From Ancylobacter polymorphus (GTDB lineage Bacteria > Pseudomonadota > Alphaproteobacteria > Rhizobiales > Xanthobacteraceae): DNA of 64,000 nt. The stretch's first letter is position 1. Every line of letters starts with the position of its first letter. The stretch spans positions 124,001-188,000 of the forward strand of contig NZ_JAUSUI010000006.1 in NCBI RefSeq assembly GCF_030813495.1, written 5' to 3'. Under the pieces are notes generated by a model. The model saw only the letters and a list, made by a program, of their open reading frames with translations. It did not search any database and was not told the origin of the DNA. A program made the translations under genes and the position numbers. This document shows positions 20,773-29,638 of the stretch, one piece after another.

Positions 20773-22812
20773 TCACAGATCCTTGCAGAGCCGGAGCGAA
20801 TCATAGAGCGCGGCGTGGATGTTGCGCCCGGTCCAGGCGTCGCCGACACGGTAGAGCGCAAAGCCCGGCTGGCCGGTCCAGCGCGGGGCGCGGCCGGAAA
20901 TGAGCGCGTCGAGATCGGTCTCGCCATCATTGATGGACGCGCCGCGCAGCGCCTCGAACAGGCCGTCGACGGGGAGCGTGCCGTAATCGACCACGACGCG
21001 ATCGACCACGCGCTCCTCCTCCGCATCGGTCATGGTGTTGCGCAGGGCGGCGATGAGGCGGTTGCCCTCGGGGTAGATCTCGATCAGCTCGGTATTCGGG
21101 GTCATCACCACGCCGAGCTTGTACAGTTCGCGCAGATGCACCGGCTTGTTGGTGGTGCCGATCTCCTGCGCGATCTGCACATCATGCGTCACCATCTCCA
21201 CGAGGCAGCCCTTCTTGGCCAGCACCTCGGCGGTGGAGGCGGCGTTGTGGCCGCCGATCTCGTCGAACAGCAGCACCGAGCCGGTGGGCTCGACCCGGCC
21301 GGTGAGGATGTCCCAGGTGGAGACGGCGTGCTCATGCCCCTTGGCATGGCCGAGATTGGGCACGCCGCCGGTCGCCATGATGACCACGTCGGGCGCCTCG
21401 GCGGTGATGTCGTCGGCGGTCGCGGCGCGGCCGAGGCGGATGTCGACGCCCTTCTTCTGCACCTGTGCATAAAGCCAGCGCGGAATGCCCGACAGTGCCT
21501 CGCGCCAGGTGGCCTTGGCGGCGATGTTGATCTGGCCGCCGACCACCGGTTCCTTCTCGAACAGCACCACCTTATGGCCGCGCTCGGCGCAGACGCGGGC
21601 GGCCTCTAACCCCGCCGGGCCGGCGCCGACCACCACCACCTTGCGCGTCACCTCCGCCCTGGGGATGACATGCGGCATGGTCGCCTCGCGGCCCGTCGCC
21701 GCGTTCTGCAGGCACAGCGCGTCGCCGCCGACATAGATGCGGTCGATGCAATAGCCGGCGCCGACGCATTGGCGGATGTCGTCGTCGCGGCCTTCCATCA
21801 GCTTCTTGACGAGATGCGGATCGGCGATGTGGGCGCGGGTCATGGCGATCATGTCGACATGGCCCTCGGCGACGGCGCGGGCGCCGGTGGCGAGATCGGT
21901 CACGCGCTGGGCGTGGAAGATCGGCACCTCCACCTCGCGCTTGATGGCGCTCGGCAGATAGAGGAAGGGCGCGACGGGGAAGGACATGTTGGGCAGCGAG
22001 ACGGCATGGGACATCTCGTCCCGCGCCTGGCCGCCGACGATGTTGAGGAAGTCGACGAGGCCCGCCCGCGCATATTCGGCGGCGATGGCGACGCAGTCCT
22101 CATGGCTGAGGCCGTCGGCGATCATCTCGTCGCCGGACATGCGGATGCCGATGACATAATCGTCGCCGGTGGCCTCGCGCATGGCGGTCAGCACTTCCTT
22201 GCCGAAGCGCATGCGGTTTTCCAGGCTGCCGCCATATTCGTCCGTGCGCTGGTTGACCGAGGGGCTCCAGAACTGGTCGACGAGATGGCCATGGGCGGCG
22301 GAAATCTCGCAGCCGTCCAGCCCGCCTTCCTTGCAGCGGCGGGCGGCGTCGGCGAAGGCCTTCACCACGCGGCGTATGTCGTGCTTGTCCATGGCGCGCG
22401 GCACGGTGCGCGAGGCGGGCTCGCGCCGCACCGAGGCGGAGATGGTCGGCAGCCAGTTCTCCGTGTCCCATTTGGTGCGCCGGCCCATATGGGTGAGCTG
22501 GATCATCAGCTTGGCGCCGTGGGCGTGCACCCGCTCGGCAAATTGCTGGAAATAGGGGATGACGCTGTCGTCGGTGACGGAAATCTGGTTCCACGGCGCG
22601 GCGGGGCTGTCGATCGCCACCGAGGAGGAGCCGCCGAACATGGTGAGGCCGATGCCGCCCCTGGCCTTTTCCATGTGGTAGAGCTGGTAGCGCTCCTGCG
22701 GCTTGCCGTCCCGGCCGTAGCCCGGCGCGTGCGAGGTCGACATCACCCGGTTGCGGATGGTGAGACCCTTGATGGTCAAGGGTTTGAGAAGTGCCTCGGC
22801 ATTGGCGATCAT
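20773..22812 (-). CDS. dgcA: DgcA-like dimethylglycine demethylase catalytic subunit
   Basis: 679 residues, an old-yellow-enzyme-type TIM barrel joined to a pyridine-nucleotide-disulphide fold, as in trimethylamine dehydrogenase. Barrel markers are HGHLVDQFWSPSVNQRTDEYGGSLENR and the Fe-S region CVGAGYCIDRIYVGGDALC, with only three Cys instead of four. The second domain starts with KVVVVGAGPAGLEAARVCAERGHKVVLFEKE. It demethylates N,N-dimethylglycine to sarcosine. The ATG at 22812 is chosen because MIANAEALLKPLTIKGLTIRNR is the OYE N-terminus. First gene of dgcA-dgcB-etfA-etfB. Confidence 0.92.
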   Translation of the reverse strand: MIANAEALLKPLTIKGLTIRNRVMSTSHAPGYGRDGKPQERYQLYHMEKARGGIGLTMFGGSSSVAIDSPAAPWNQISVTDDSVIPYFQQFAERVHAHGAKLMIQLTHMGRRTKWDTENWLPTISASVRREPASRTVPRAMDKHDIRRVVKAFADAARRCKEGGLDGCEISAAHGHLVDQFWSPSVNQRTDEYGGSLENRMRFGKEVLTAMREATGDDYVIGIRMSGDEMIADGLSHEDCVAIAAEYARAGLVDFLNIVGGQARDEMSHAVSLPNMSFPVAPFLYLPSAIKREVEVPIFHAQRVTDLATGARAVAEGHVDMIAMTRAHIADPHLVKKLMEGRDDDIRQCVGAGYCIDRIYVGGDALCLQNAATGREATMPHVIPRAEVTRKVVVVGAGPAGLEAARVCAERGHKVVLFEKEPVVGGQINIAAKATWREALSGIPRWLYAQVQKKGVDIRLGRAATADDITAEAPDVVIMATGGVPNLGHAKGHEHAVSTWDILTGRVEPTGSVLLFDEIGGHNAASTAEVLAKKGCLVEMVTHDVQIAQEIGTTNKPVHLRELYKLGVVMTPNTELIEIYPEGNRLIAALRNTMTDAEEERVVDRVVVDYGTLPVDGLFEALRGASINDGETDLDALISGRAPRWTGQPGFALYRVGDAWTGRNIHAALYDSLRLCKDL

Positions 22813-22863
22813 GATGGTGGGCGCGCTCCTTCGCCTACGCATTCTAAACCCGACATGGGCACG

Positions 22864-22882
22864 ATAGGTCGCATGCACCTAT
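22864..22882. promoter_or_regulatory. Dyad upstream of dgcA
   Basis: ATAGGTCGCATGCACCTAT has perfect 6-bp arms around 7 nt, 51 bp upstream of the dgcA start. Its minus strand contains ATGCGAC, also found twice upstream of soxB. Possible operator for one of the GATase1-AraC regulators; this is inference. Confidence 0.4.
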
Positions 22883-22933
22883 GCCGGACAGAAGATTTGC
22901 GCCATCGCGCCGGTAGCGTTGCGACCGAGCCGT

Positions 22934-23716
22934 TCAGCGCAGCAGGATGCGCAGCGCCGAAGGGCCGGCCAGCGCCAGAACCAGCAGCGCCAGCGGCACG
23001 GCGAAGACGAAGCCGATATAGTTGAAGCCCACCGCGCCGACGACGCCGCCGACGAAGAAGGCGGTGAGGAAATAGCTGAGCAGCTTGAGCTTTTCCCGGT
23101 CCGCCAGCACCAGCGGCAGGCCGGTGCCGCGCCGGCGGCGGTTGGAATAGAACAGCTTGCCGAGTTCGATGCCGATATCGGTGACGATGCCGGTCATGTG
23201 GGTGGTGCGGATCTTGGCGCCCGACATCTTGGTGACGGTGGCGTTCTGCAGCCCCATGATGAAGCACAGCACCGCCACGGCGAGGCCGAGCATGAGGGCG
23301 TGCTGGCGGGTGAACGGGCCGATGAGCGCGAAGGCCAGCAGCAGCAGCGCCTCCAGCGTCAGCGGCAGGGCATATTCGCGGCCGGCGACATGCAGCCGGC
23401 CCCAATTGACCAGCACCGCCGAGGTGGCCGCGCCGAGCACGAAGGCGATGAGCGCGCCGAGGCCCCCGAGAACGAGGTCGAGCGCGCCGAGCACCGCATG
23501 GTCGGCGGCCGAGGAGATGATGCCCGACATGTGCGAGGTGTATTGCCCCACCGCCAGCAGCCCGCCGGCATTGGTAGCGCCGGCGACGAAGGTCATGGGC
23601 AGGCCGAGCCAGGCATCGGCGAGCGGCGTGCGCTCGGGTGCCAGCATGCCGGAGGTCAGGTCGCTGTAGCGGGCGGCCAGCCTGCGATAGCCGTTCGGAT
23701 TCACGGGCGCGTTCAT
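22934..23716 (-). CDS. DUF1275 (YoaK-like) membrane protein
   Basis: 260 residues with about six hydrophobic helices. Family markers are FVAGATNAGGLLAVGQYTSHMSG and LQNATVTKMSGAKIRTTHMTGIVTDIGIELG, the DUF1275 signature with conserved Thr-His-Met-(T/S)-G pairs in two pseudo-repeats. Function unknown. It lies between dgcA and the GATase1-AraC regulator on the same strand, 121 bp upstream of dgcA. It could be part of the same regulon, but no biochemical link is known. ATG at 23716. Confidence 0.87.
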   Translation of the reverse strand: MNAPVNPNGYRRLAARYSDLTSGMLAPERTPLADAWLGLPMTFVAGATNAGGLLAVGQYTSHMSGIISSAADHAVLGALDLVLGGLGALIAFVLGAATSAVLVNWGRLHVAGREYALPLTLEALLLLAFALIGPFTRQHALMLGLAVAVLCFIMGLQNATVTKMSGAKIRTTHMTGIVTDIGIELGKLFYSNRRRRGTGLPLVLADREKLKLLSYFLTAFFVGGVVGAVGFNYIGFVFAVPLALLVLALAGPSALRILLR

Positions 23717-23835
23717 GGGCGCAGTCTCGGGCGCAGTCTCGGGGCGCGGCACTGTTCGGCACCGCTGAAAGGGCAGTTGCCTTGCACAATTAATACCACG
23801 CGGCGCGGCGCGCCAGTGCGGGGGATGCCGAAGGC

Positions 23836-24807
23836 TCAGGCCCGCGCTGGCGTGGGGGCGGCGCCGCGGCGCTCGCGGCTGGGCGGGCGGCCGAAATGCC
23901 GGGCATAGGCGGTGGAGAAATGCGCCGCCGACTGGAAGCCGCAGGCGAGCCCGACATCGGTGACCGGCAGCGGCGAGAGGCGCAGCAATTCGCGTGCCCG
24001 CTCCAGCCGCAGCCGCAGCTGATAGGCCGCCGGGGTGACGCCGAGATGGCGCTGGAACAGCCGTTCCAGCTGGCGGGCGGAGACGCCGAGCCGGTTGGCG
24101 ATGCCGGAAACGCCGAGCGGCTGCTCGATGGCGGCTTCCATCAGCCGTACCGCACGGGCGAGCGTCGGGTCGGGCAGCAGCGGGCGCGGGCGGGCGGCCA
24201 CCTTCTCCGTCCGGCGCGGGGCGCGGTCGACGATGAACTGTTCCGACACCTTGTCGGCGAGCGTGCGGCCGGCCTTGGCCTCGATCAGGGTGAGCATCAT
24301 TTCCAGCGGGGCGATGCCACCGGTGCAGGTCAGCCGGTCGCGGTCGATGACGAAGGCTTCCTCGACGAAATCGATCTGCGGGAATTCCTCGCGAATGGCC
24401 GGCAGGTTCTCCCAATGCACGGCGCAGCGATAGAAATCGAGCAGCCCCGCCTCGGCGAGCACGAAGCTGCCGGTACACAGCGCGCCGAGCGCGACGCCGC
24501 GCCGGCCGAGCCGGCGGAGCGTGTCGGCCACGGCCGGGGTGGCGGCGTGGCGGACATCGATGCCGCCGCAGACCAGCAAAAGGTCGAGCGGGCCGGCTTC
24601 CGCCAACGCCAAAGTAGGGGAGAGGGTGAGGCCGTTGCTGGCGGTGGCGGGCACGCCGTCCGGGGTGACGATACGCCAGGAATAAAGCTCGCCCTCGGCG
24701 ACGTAATTGGCCATGCGCAGCGCTTCCAGCGCGTTGGCGCAGGCGATCATCGAATGGTTCGGCAGGGTGAGGAAGCCGATGCGGGTCAGCGAGGCGGTGT
24801 CGAGCAC
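23836..24807 (-). CDS. GATase1-AraC family transcriptional regulator (GbdR/SouR/GlxA type)
   Basis: 323 residues. The N-terminal half is a DJ-1/PfpI-like glutamine-amidotransferase fold with the elbow [17 protein letters not shown]; the C-terminal 100 residues hold two AraC helix-turn-helix motifs ([25 protein letters not shown] and PVTDVGLACGFQSAAHFSTAYARHFG). Start is GTG at 24807. Relatives GbdR and SouR of Pseudomonas activate betaine, dimethylglycine and sarcosine genes, and this gene sits between the dgc and gbc genes, so it is a likely activator of one of them. The exact ligand is not determinable here. Confidence 0.88.
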   Translation of the reverse strand: MLDTASLTRIGFLTLPNHSMIACANALEALRMANYVAEGELYSWRIVTPDGVPATASNGLTLSPTLALAEAGPLDLLLVCGGIDVRHAATPAVADTLRRLGRRGVALGALCTGSFVLAEAGLLDFYRCAVHWENLPAIREEFPQIDFVEEAFVIDRDRLTCTGGIAPLEMMLTLIEAKAGRTLADKVSEQFIVDRAPRRTEKVAARPRPLLPDPTLARAVRLMEAAIEQPLGVSGIANRLGVSARQLERLFQRHLGVTPAAYQLRLRLERARELLRLSPLPVTDVGLACGFQSAAHFSTAYARHFGRPPSRERRGAAPTPARA

Positions 24808-24967
24808 GTGAGGGCACCCGGAAAGTTTGCCGAAGGTTGCGCGGCGATCATGTTGGGAAATGGGCGCGCAGGATTACCCCCGCTTCGTCACCGACTGGCA
24901 CCAATCATGCCGCAAAATGGTCGTCAACGCAGGCGGAAATGCGCCGAGATAAAAGGGGATTCCGTCC

Positions 24968-25705
24968 ATGCGCTCTTTTCTGCGCTCGCGCACCAGCTTC
25001 CAGTCCTCGCTTGCCGGCCGCCTCATGCTGCCGGTGGGCTTCGCGCTCGCGGTCGCCGTCGGCACCTATGTCGTCGCCGAGGATAGCGGCTATCTGCGCG
25101 GCAAGGCGGAACAGGCGGGGGCGCAGCAGGCGCACGAGAGCGTGAAGACATTGGCCCGGCTGGTGGCCCAGCCGGTCGATCTGGCCGAGGAGCCGACCGA
25201 CAAGGGCGACCAGCTCGCCATTCCCACCATGATCCGCGCCATCGAGCCCGGCGCGGTCTACAAGCCGCCGCAGAAGGCCGCCAAGCCTGTCGCGACGTCT
25301 GCCGCGACGCGCACGACCCATGCCGGCGCCGCGCCGCTTTCCAGCGACATCACCGTCGCCGACCTGCCGGCGGGAGTGGAGCGTTTCGACCAGTGCGGCG
25401 CGCGCTGCGACAGCCGCGACCCGATGGTGCGAAACGCGCCCGCACCGGTCGCCGGCAGCGCCGCTCCGGCCGCTGCCGCCGCGCCCGCCCCGGTCGGCCG
25501 GCCGCTCGATCTCGCCGCCGCCGAACCGGGCGTGCTGCCGCCGGCCCCCGTGGTCCCGCGCGAGAGCGAGAAGAAGGAAGGCTTCCTCGGCCTGCCGCCC
25601 ATTCCCACCGCCACCGAGATCGTCGACCGCACGGTCGAGGGCACCAGCCGCGCCTATGACGGCATGAAGCAGGCGGTGAACGGCGCTCTCGATCTCTGGA
25701 GGTGA
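24968..25705 (+). CDS. Membrane-anchored protein of unknown function
   Basis: 245 residues preceded by AAGGGGA at 24951-24957. One hydrophobic segment near residues 21-37 (LPVGFALAVAVGTYVVA) serves as anchor or signal. The rest is low-complexity Ala/Pro with a short conserved-looking stretch ERFDQCGARCDSRDP (two Cys) and an amphipathic C-terminal helix. I recognise no domain. It is transcribed opposite to its neighbours and ends 29 bp before a large palindromic repeat that could terminate it. Confidence 0.65.
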   Translation: MRSFLRSRTSFQSSLAGRLMLPVGFALAVAVGTYVVAEDSGYLRGKAEQAGAQQAHESVKTLARLVAQPVDLAEEPTDKGDQLAIPTMIRAIEPGAVYKPPQKAAKPVATSAATRTTHAGAAPLSSDITVADLPAGVERFDQCGARCDSRDPMVRNAPAPVAGSAAPAAAAAPAPVGRPLDLAAAEPGVLPPAPVVPRESEKKEGFLGLPPIPTATEIVDRTVEGTSRAYDGMKQAVNGALDLWR

Positions 25706-25734
25706 TGCGCCGGTTGAGCCGCTTCCTCAAGAAG

Positions 25735-25843
25735 CGTCATCCCGGCCGCCGCCGGAGGCGGTGTGCCGGGATCGTTCGACGGGGCCGCGCGCACCGATTG
25801 TCAAGCGATCCCGGACAGGGCCTGCGGCCCTTCCGGGATGACG
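25735..25843. repeat. REP-like palindromic intergenic repeat, copy 1
   Basis: Outer arms CGTCATCCCGG (25735-25745) and CCGGGATGACG (25833-25843) pair perfectly over 11 bp. Inside are a second pair, CCGGGATCG (25766-25774) with CGATCCCGG (25806-25814), and a small hairpin GGGCCTGCGGCCC (25818-25830). TTTTT follows at 25844-25848, so it may terminate the gene ending at 25705. Related copies are at 33471-33558 and 39886-39978. Confidence 0.85.
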
Positions 25844-25871
25844 TTTTTCAAGCGGAGCCCGGCGCGCTGCC

Positions 25872-27038
25872 TCAGCGGTCGACCACCAGATTGCTGGTCG
25901 GCTTGGAGCAGCACAGCAGCGCCATGCCGGCATCGATTTCGCGCTGGCGGATGCCGCCGCCATGCTTCATCTCCACCGTGCCCTCGATGAGCTTCGACTT
26001 GCAGGTGCCGCACAGCCCCTTGGAGCAGGAGGAGGGCAGGCGCACCCCGGCGCGGCGGGCGGCGTCCAGCACGAACATGTCCGAGCGGCACTCGATGCTG
26101 CGCTTCTGCTTGGCGAATTCCACGGTGTAGGTGACGACCGGCGCTTCCAGCGCCTCCGGCACCGCCTGCAGCAGTTCGGCCGAGACCACCTCCGCCGCCA
26201 CCTCGGGCTCGGCCTTGGCCAGTTCGGCGAAATCGAAGCTTTCCTCATGGTGGCGGGCCATGTCGAAGCCCGCGCCCTTCAACAGTTCCCGCACCGCCTT
26301 CATGAACGGCGCCGGGCCGCAGACGAAGACTTCGCGCTCGCGAAAATCGGGCGCGACATGTTCGAGCACGCCAAGGCTCACCCGACCGCGCAGGCCGTGC
26401 CACGGCGCGCGCGGGCTATCGCCCTCGCAGACCGGGGCGAAGCGGAAGCTGCCCGGCTGGTTGCGCGCCATCAGTTCCAGCTCGTCGCGGAAGATGATGT
26501 CGGCGGGCGAGCGGGCGGCGTGGACGAAGACGATGTCGCGCGGCTCGGCGAGGTCGTGGAAGGTGCGGGCCATCGACATGAGCGGGGTGATGCCGCTGCC
26601 GCCGGAGAGGAACAGATATTTCGGCGCCGGCGCGGGGGTGCCCTCGATGAAGCAGGAGAACTCGCCCATCGGCCCGACCGCGCGCAGCGTGGAGCCGACG
26701 CGCACCTGGTCGTGCAGCCAGTTCGACACCGGCCCGCCAGGCACGCGCTTCACCGTGATGGCGAGCGTGTGCGGGCGGGTGGGCGCCGAGGCGATGGTGT
26801 AGCAGCGATTGATGGTCTCGCCGCCGATTTCCAGCTCCAGCGTGAGGAACTGGCCGGGCCGGTAGTGGAACAGGCACGGCTCCTTCGGCGCCAGCACGAA
26901 GGTCTTCACATCCGCCGTCTCCTCGCGGATGGCGAGGACGGTGAGCGCGTCATCCGCCTCCGGGTTCCACGCCTTGAGGGCGCCGGCGAGGCGCGGGGCG
27001 GCGGGTTCGGGCGAGACGGTGGGGGTGGGCGCGTGCAT
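25872..27038 (-). CDS. gbcB: GbcB-like reductase of glycine betaine monooxygenase
   Basis: 388 residues. A ferredoxin-NADP reductase module with the FAD motif RCYTIAS (about residue 83) and NAD loop LFLSGGSGITPLMSMA is followed by a C-terminal plant-type [2Fe-2S] domain with CSKGLCGTC and the distal Cys in LLCCSK. This reductase-ferredoxin architecture is that of GbcB, which supplies electrons to the Rieske oxygenase GbcA for demethylation of glycine betaine to dimethylglycine. gbcA is directly upstream on the same strand, separated by a palindromic repeat. Confidence 0.92.
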   Translation of the reverse strand: MHAPTPTVSPEPAAPRLAGALKAWNPEADDALTVLAIREETADVKTFVLAPKEPCLFHYRPGQFLTLELEIGGETINRCYTIASAPTRPHTLAITVKRVPGGPVSNWLHDQVRVGSTLRAVGPMGEFSCFIEGTPAPAPKYLFLSGGSGITPLMSMARTFHDLAEPRDIVFVHAARSPADIIFRDELELMARNQPGSFRFAPVCEGDSPRAPWHGLRGRVSLGVLEHVAPDFREREVFVCGPAPFMKAVRELLKGAGFDMARHHEESFDFAELAKAEPEVAAEVVSAELLQAVPEALEAPVVTYTVEFAKQKRSIECRSDMFVLDAARRAGVRLPSSCSKGLCGTCKSKLIEGTVEMKHGGGIRQREIDAGMALLCCSKPTSNLVVDR

Positions 27039-27087
27039 GGGGGCGGGTTCCGATTATGAGCGACTGTCCCGGCGGATCAGCCATGCG

Positions 27088-27193
27088 CCCTCTCCCCGAT
27101 GGGGAGAGGGGTGGGGTGAGGGGGCTGCTCTTGGCCATCCCGTAACCCCTCACCGACCCGCTTCGCGGGCCACCTCTCCCCATCGGGGAGAGG
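27088..27193. repeat. Inverted palindromic repeat between gbcA and gbcB
   Basis: Two palindromes, CCTCTCCCCGATGGGGAGAGG (27089-27109) and CCTCTCCCCATCGGGGAGAGG-like (27173-27193), flank an inner pair GGTGAGGGGG / CCCCTCACC and a CCCGCTTCGCGGG hairpin. The element can fold into nested stems. Elements of this look are common between genes in rhizobia. Here it sits inside the gbcA-gbcB unit and may lower gbcB expression. Confidence 0.8.
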
Positions 27194-27222
27194 ATGAGAG
27201 GTCGTTCAGGCGTCTACCCGCG

Positions 27223-28482
27223 TCACCGCCCCAGATGTTCGCTCATCCGGTTGACGTACCAGTTGCAGAACTTGTCCACGAGCATCTCGGTGTGCGGCGA
27301 GTAGGGGCCGGGCTCATAGGCCGGGCTGCGCGCGCCGGTCTGGCAATAGCCGACCAGTTCCGAATCCTGGTCGTTGGTGGCGTCCCACACGCCGGTGAGG
27401 TTCTCGATCGTGTAGTCGACGCCCTCGACCGCGTCCTTGTGCACCAGCCACTTCGTGCGCAGCAGCGAGCGCTCGGCGTCGAGCGGCAGCACCGAGAACA
27501 CCACGGCGTGGTCGGACATGAAATGGTGCCAGCTGTTGGGCTGGGTCCAGAAATGCAGCGCGCCGTGCTTGGGATCGTTGATCTTGCCGAGCAGCTTCTT
27601 GCACGCGGCTTCCGTGCTGTGGGTGTGGCTCTCGCCGGCGCCGGCGAGCGGCAGGCGCTCGGTGCGGAAGCCGGTGGCCATGTCGTCGAGATGCTCCATC
27701 AGCGTGGAGGGGAAGCCGCAGCTTTCCCATTCCTTATGGCTGTCCTTGAGCAGCTTGTCGTAATCCTCGGCTTCCTTGCGCTCATGCTCGTCGAGCTCTT
27801 CCGGCGCGAAGCCGAAGCCATAGGCGAAGAGCGGCACGGTCAGCTCGGGATGGTTGCCCGCGCAGTGATAGCACTCGCGGTTATTCTCCATGGTGAGCTT
27901 CCAGTTGCCGGGCTCGATGATGTCCTTCTCGAAGGCGACCTTGGCGTTCTTCAGGTCGTGCGGGGCGAGATAGGGCGCCATCTTCGCCGCCATCACCTCG
28001 AAATCCGCCGGGGGCTCGTCGGCGAGGCAGACGAAGAGCAGCCCTTCCAGCGAGCGCACATGCACCGGCTTCAGGCCATGGCAGGACGCGTCGAAGCCCT
28101 CGCCCATATGCGAGGCGGCGAGCAGCTTGCCGTCGAGGCCATAGGTCCAGGAATGGTAGCGGCAGACGAGGTTGCCGACCGTGGTCTTGTAGTCATGCAC
28201 GATCGGCGCGCCGCGATGGCGGCAGACATTGTGGAAGGCGCGCACCTCGCCATCATCGTCGCGCACCAGCACGATGTTGGTCTGGCCGATATTCAGCGTC
28301 ATGGCGTCGCCCGGCTCGGGGATGTCGGGGTCGACGCCGACGAAGAGCCAGTGATGGCCGAAGATGATGTCGAGGTCGGCCGCGAAGATCTCGGGGCTGG
28401 TGTAGAACGGCGCTTCCAGGCTGTAGCCCGGCTTGCGGCGGCGCAGCAGCGCCTTCAGCGGGGTGGCGGTGGAATCGAGCAT
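27223..28482 (-). CDS. gbcA: GbcA-like Rieske oxygenase subunit of glycine betaine monooxygenase
   Basis: 419 residues from the ATG at 28482, which has GGGAG at proper spacing; an open frame to 28614 lacks support. The Rieske cluster motif is CRHRG (about residue 91) and CRYHSWTYG; the mononuclear iron site begins ENNRECYHCAGNHPE (about residue 197). These are the marks of aromatic-ring-hydroxylase-type oxygenases in the betaine/stachydrine group. It removes one methyl from glycine betaine as formaldehyde, giving dimethylglycine. gbcB follows and dgcAB complete the next step. Confidence 0.93.
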   Translation of the reverse strand: MLDSTATPLKALLRRRKPGYSLEAPFYTSPEIFAADLDIIFGHHWLFVGVDPDIPEPGDAMTLNIGQTNIVLVRDDDGEVRAFHNVCRHRGAPIVHDYKTTVGNLVCRYHSWTYGLDGKLLAASHMGEGFDASCHGLKPVHVRSLEGLLFVCLADEPPADFEVMAAKMAPYLAPHDLKNAKVAFEKDIIEPGNWKLTMENNRECYHCAGNHPELTVPLFAYGFGFAPEELDEHERKEAEDYDKLLKDSHKEWESCGFPSTLMEHLDDMATGFRTERLPLAGAGESHTHSTEAACKKLLGKINDPKHGALHFWTQPNSWHHFMSDHAVVFSVLPLDAERSLLRTKWLVHKDAVEGVDYTIENLTGVWDATNDQDSELVGYCQTGARSPAYEPGPYSPHTEMLVDKFCNWYVNRMSEHLGR

Positions 28483-28684
28483 CGTCTGTTCTCCCTCGCG
28501 CGGGTGCGGCCCGCTTGTCGTCTGGAATTGTTCGACACAAGCGCGGCGCTGACTTTGCTGGAAGCGACAGACAATTCTCTGAACGCGACATTCCCACGGC
28601 CCGCGCAACGCCAAGAGGGCGGAGCGTCGCCGCGCCGCCCTCTCCGTGGTTCGCAGGTGTCGGAAAGGCTAACGCCGCAAGGGC

Positions 28685-29473
28685 TCACATGGACGGCAGG
28701 ATGGCGATGTCGTGCACCTTGCCCGCGACCCCGGCGATCTTGCCCGCCGCGGTGGCCTTGCCGGTGGCGAGATCGACCGCATAGAGCGTGTCGCCGGCCA
28801 TCAACCAGCCCTCATTGACGCCGGCCGGGGTGGTGACGATGTCGAAGGCGTAGGTGTCGCCGGTGACGCCGAGCTTGCCGACGGAATTGAGCACGCCATC
28901 ATTGGGCGGGGCCTGCTTGACCAGGGTGCCGGCGGTGGCGTCGATGTCGTAGAGTGCGGTCTCCTTGGCGCCCTTCACCGAATTGGTGTAGGCGCCGGCG
29001 ACGACCTTCGAGGCCTTGCCCTTGTGCATGTCGCCCTCGGCATAGTTCAGCACGCCATCCGTCGTCACCTTGCCGTCGTCGACATTGGCGCGCAGATTGG
29101 TGCCGTCGCTGCCGATCACCCGCAGCCGGTCGGCCACCGGGTTGAAGTCGACCGTGGCCATGGAGCCGGCCGGCAGCATGGTGGAGAGTGTGGACTTCTT
29201 CATCGCCTTGCCGCTCAACGGATCGATGGTGACGACGGTGCCATCGGCGAACAGGCCGTAGAGCATGCCGTCGGCCGGGCGCACATCGAGGCCGACGAGC
29301 TTGCCGTCGCCGGCGACCGTCATCGGCGTGCCGGCCTTGGCGGCCTTCACATCGACGAGGACGATGCGGTTGCCGTCGAGCAGGGCGGCGACGGATTGCG
29401 CCCGCGCGCCGGTGGCGGCGAGGGCGAGGCCGGTGACGGCGCTGAAGGCGAGGGCGATCATCGAGCTTTTCAT
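28685..29473 (-). CDS. DUF4394 secreted protein
   Basis: 262 residues with a clear signal peptide (MKSSMIALAFSAVTGLALAATGARA). The mature part contains the DUF4394 pattern of propeller-like repeats: VGLDVRPADGMLYGLFADG, TVDFNPVADRLRVIGSDGTNLRANVDDG and TALYDIDATAGTLVKQAPPNDGVLNSVGKLGV. Periplasmic or exported; function unknown. It is divergent from an ECF sigma factor gene with a 165-bp spacer, suggesting it belongs to that sigma factor's regulon. ATG at 29473 with GGAG upstream. Confidence 0.88.
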   Translation of the reverse strand: MKSSMIALAFSAVTGLALAATGARAQSVAALLDGNRIVLVDVKAAKAGTPMTVAGDGKLVGLDVRPADGMLYGLFADGTVVTIDPLSGKAMKKSTLSTMLPAGSMATVDFNPVADRLRVIGSDGTNLRANVDDGKVTTDGVLNYAEGDMHKGKASKVVAGAYTNSVKGAKETALYDIDATAGTLVKQAPPNDGVLNSVGKLGVTGDTYAFDIVTTPAGVNEGWLMAGDTLYAVDLATGKATAAGKIAGVAGKVHDIAILPSM

Positions 29474-29638
29474 GGTGGCGAACTCCGTTTCGCGCCGAAC
29501 CGTGTCGGCTGGGACGGAGCGGCTACACGCGGGAATCGCCGGCGGATGCAGCGACATACGAAAAAATCTCCTGCCGTTGCGTCCGAGGCCGCCGGCCCGG
29601 CGTAAGAGTAGCAAGCCTTACTTTGCGGGAGCCGCCCG

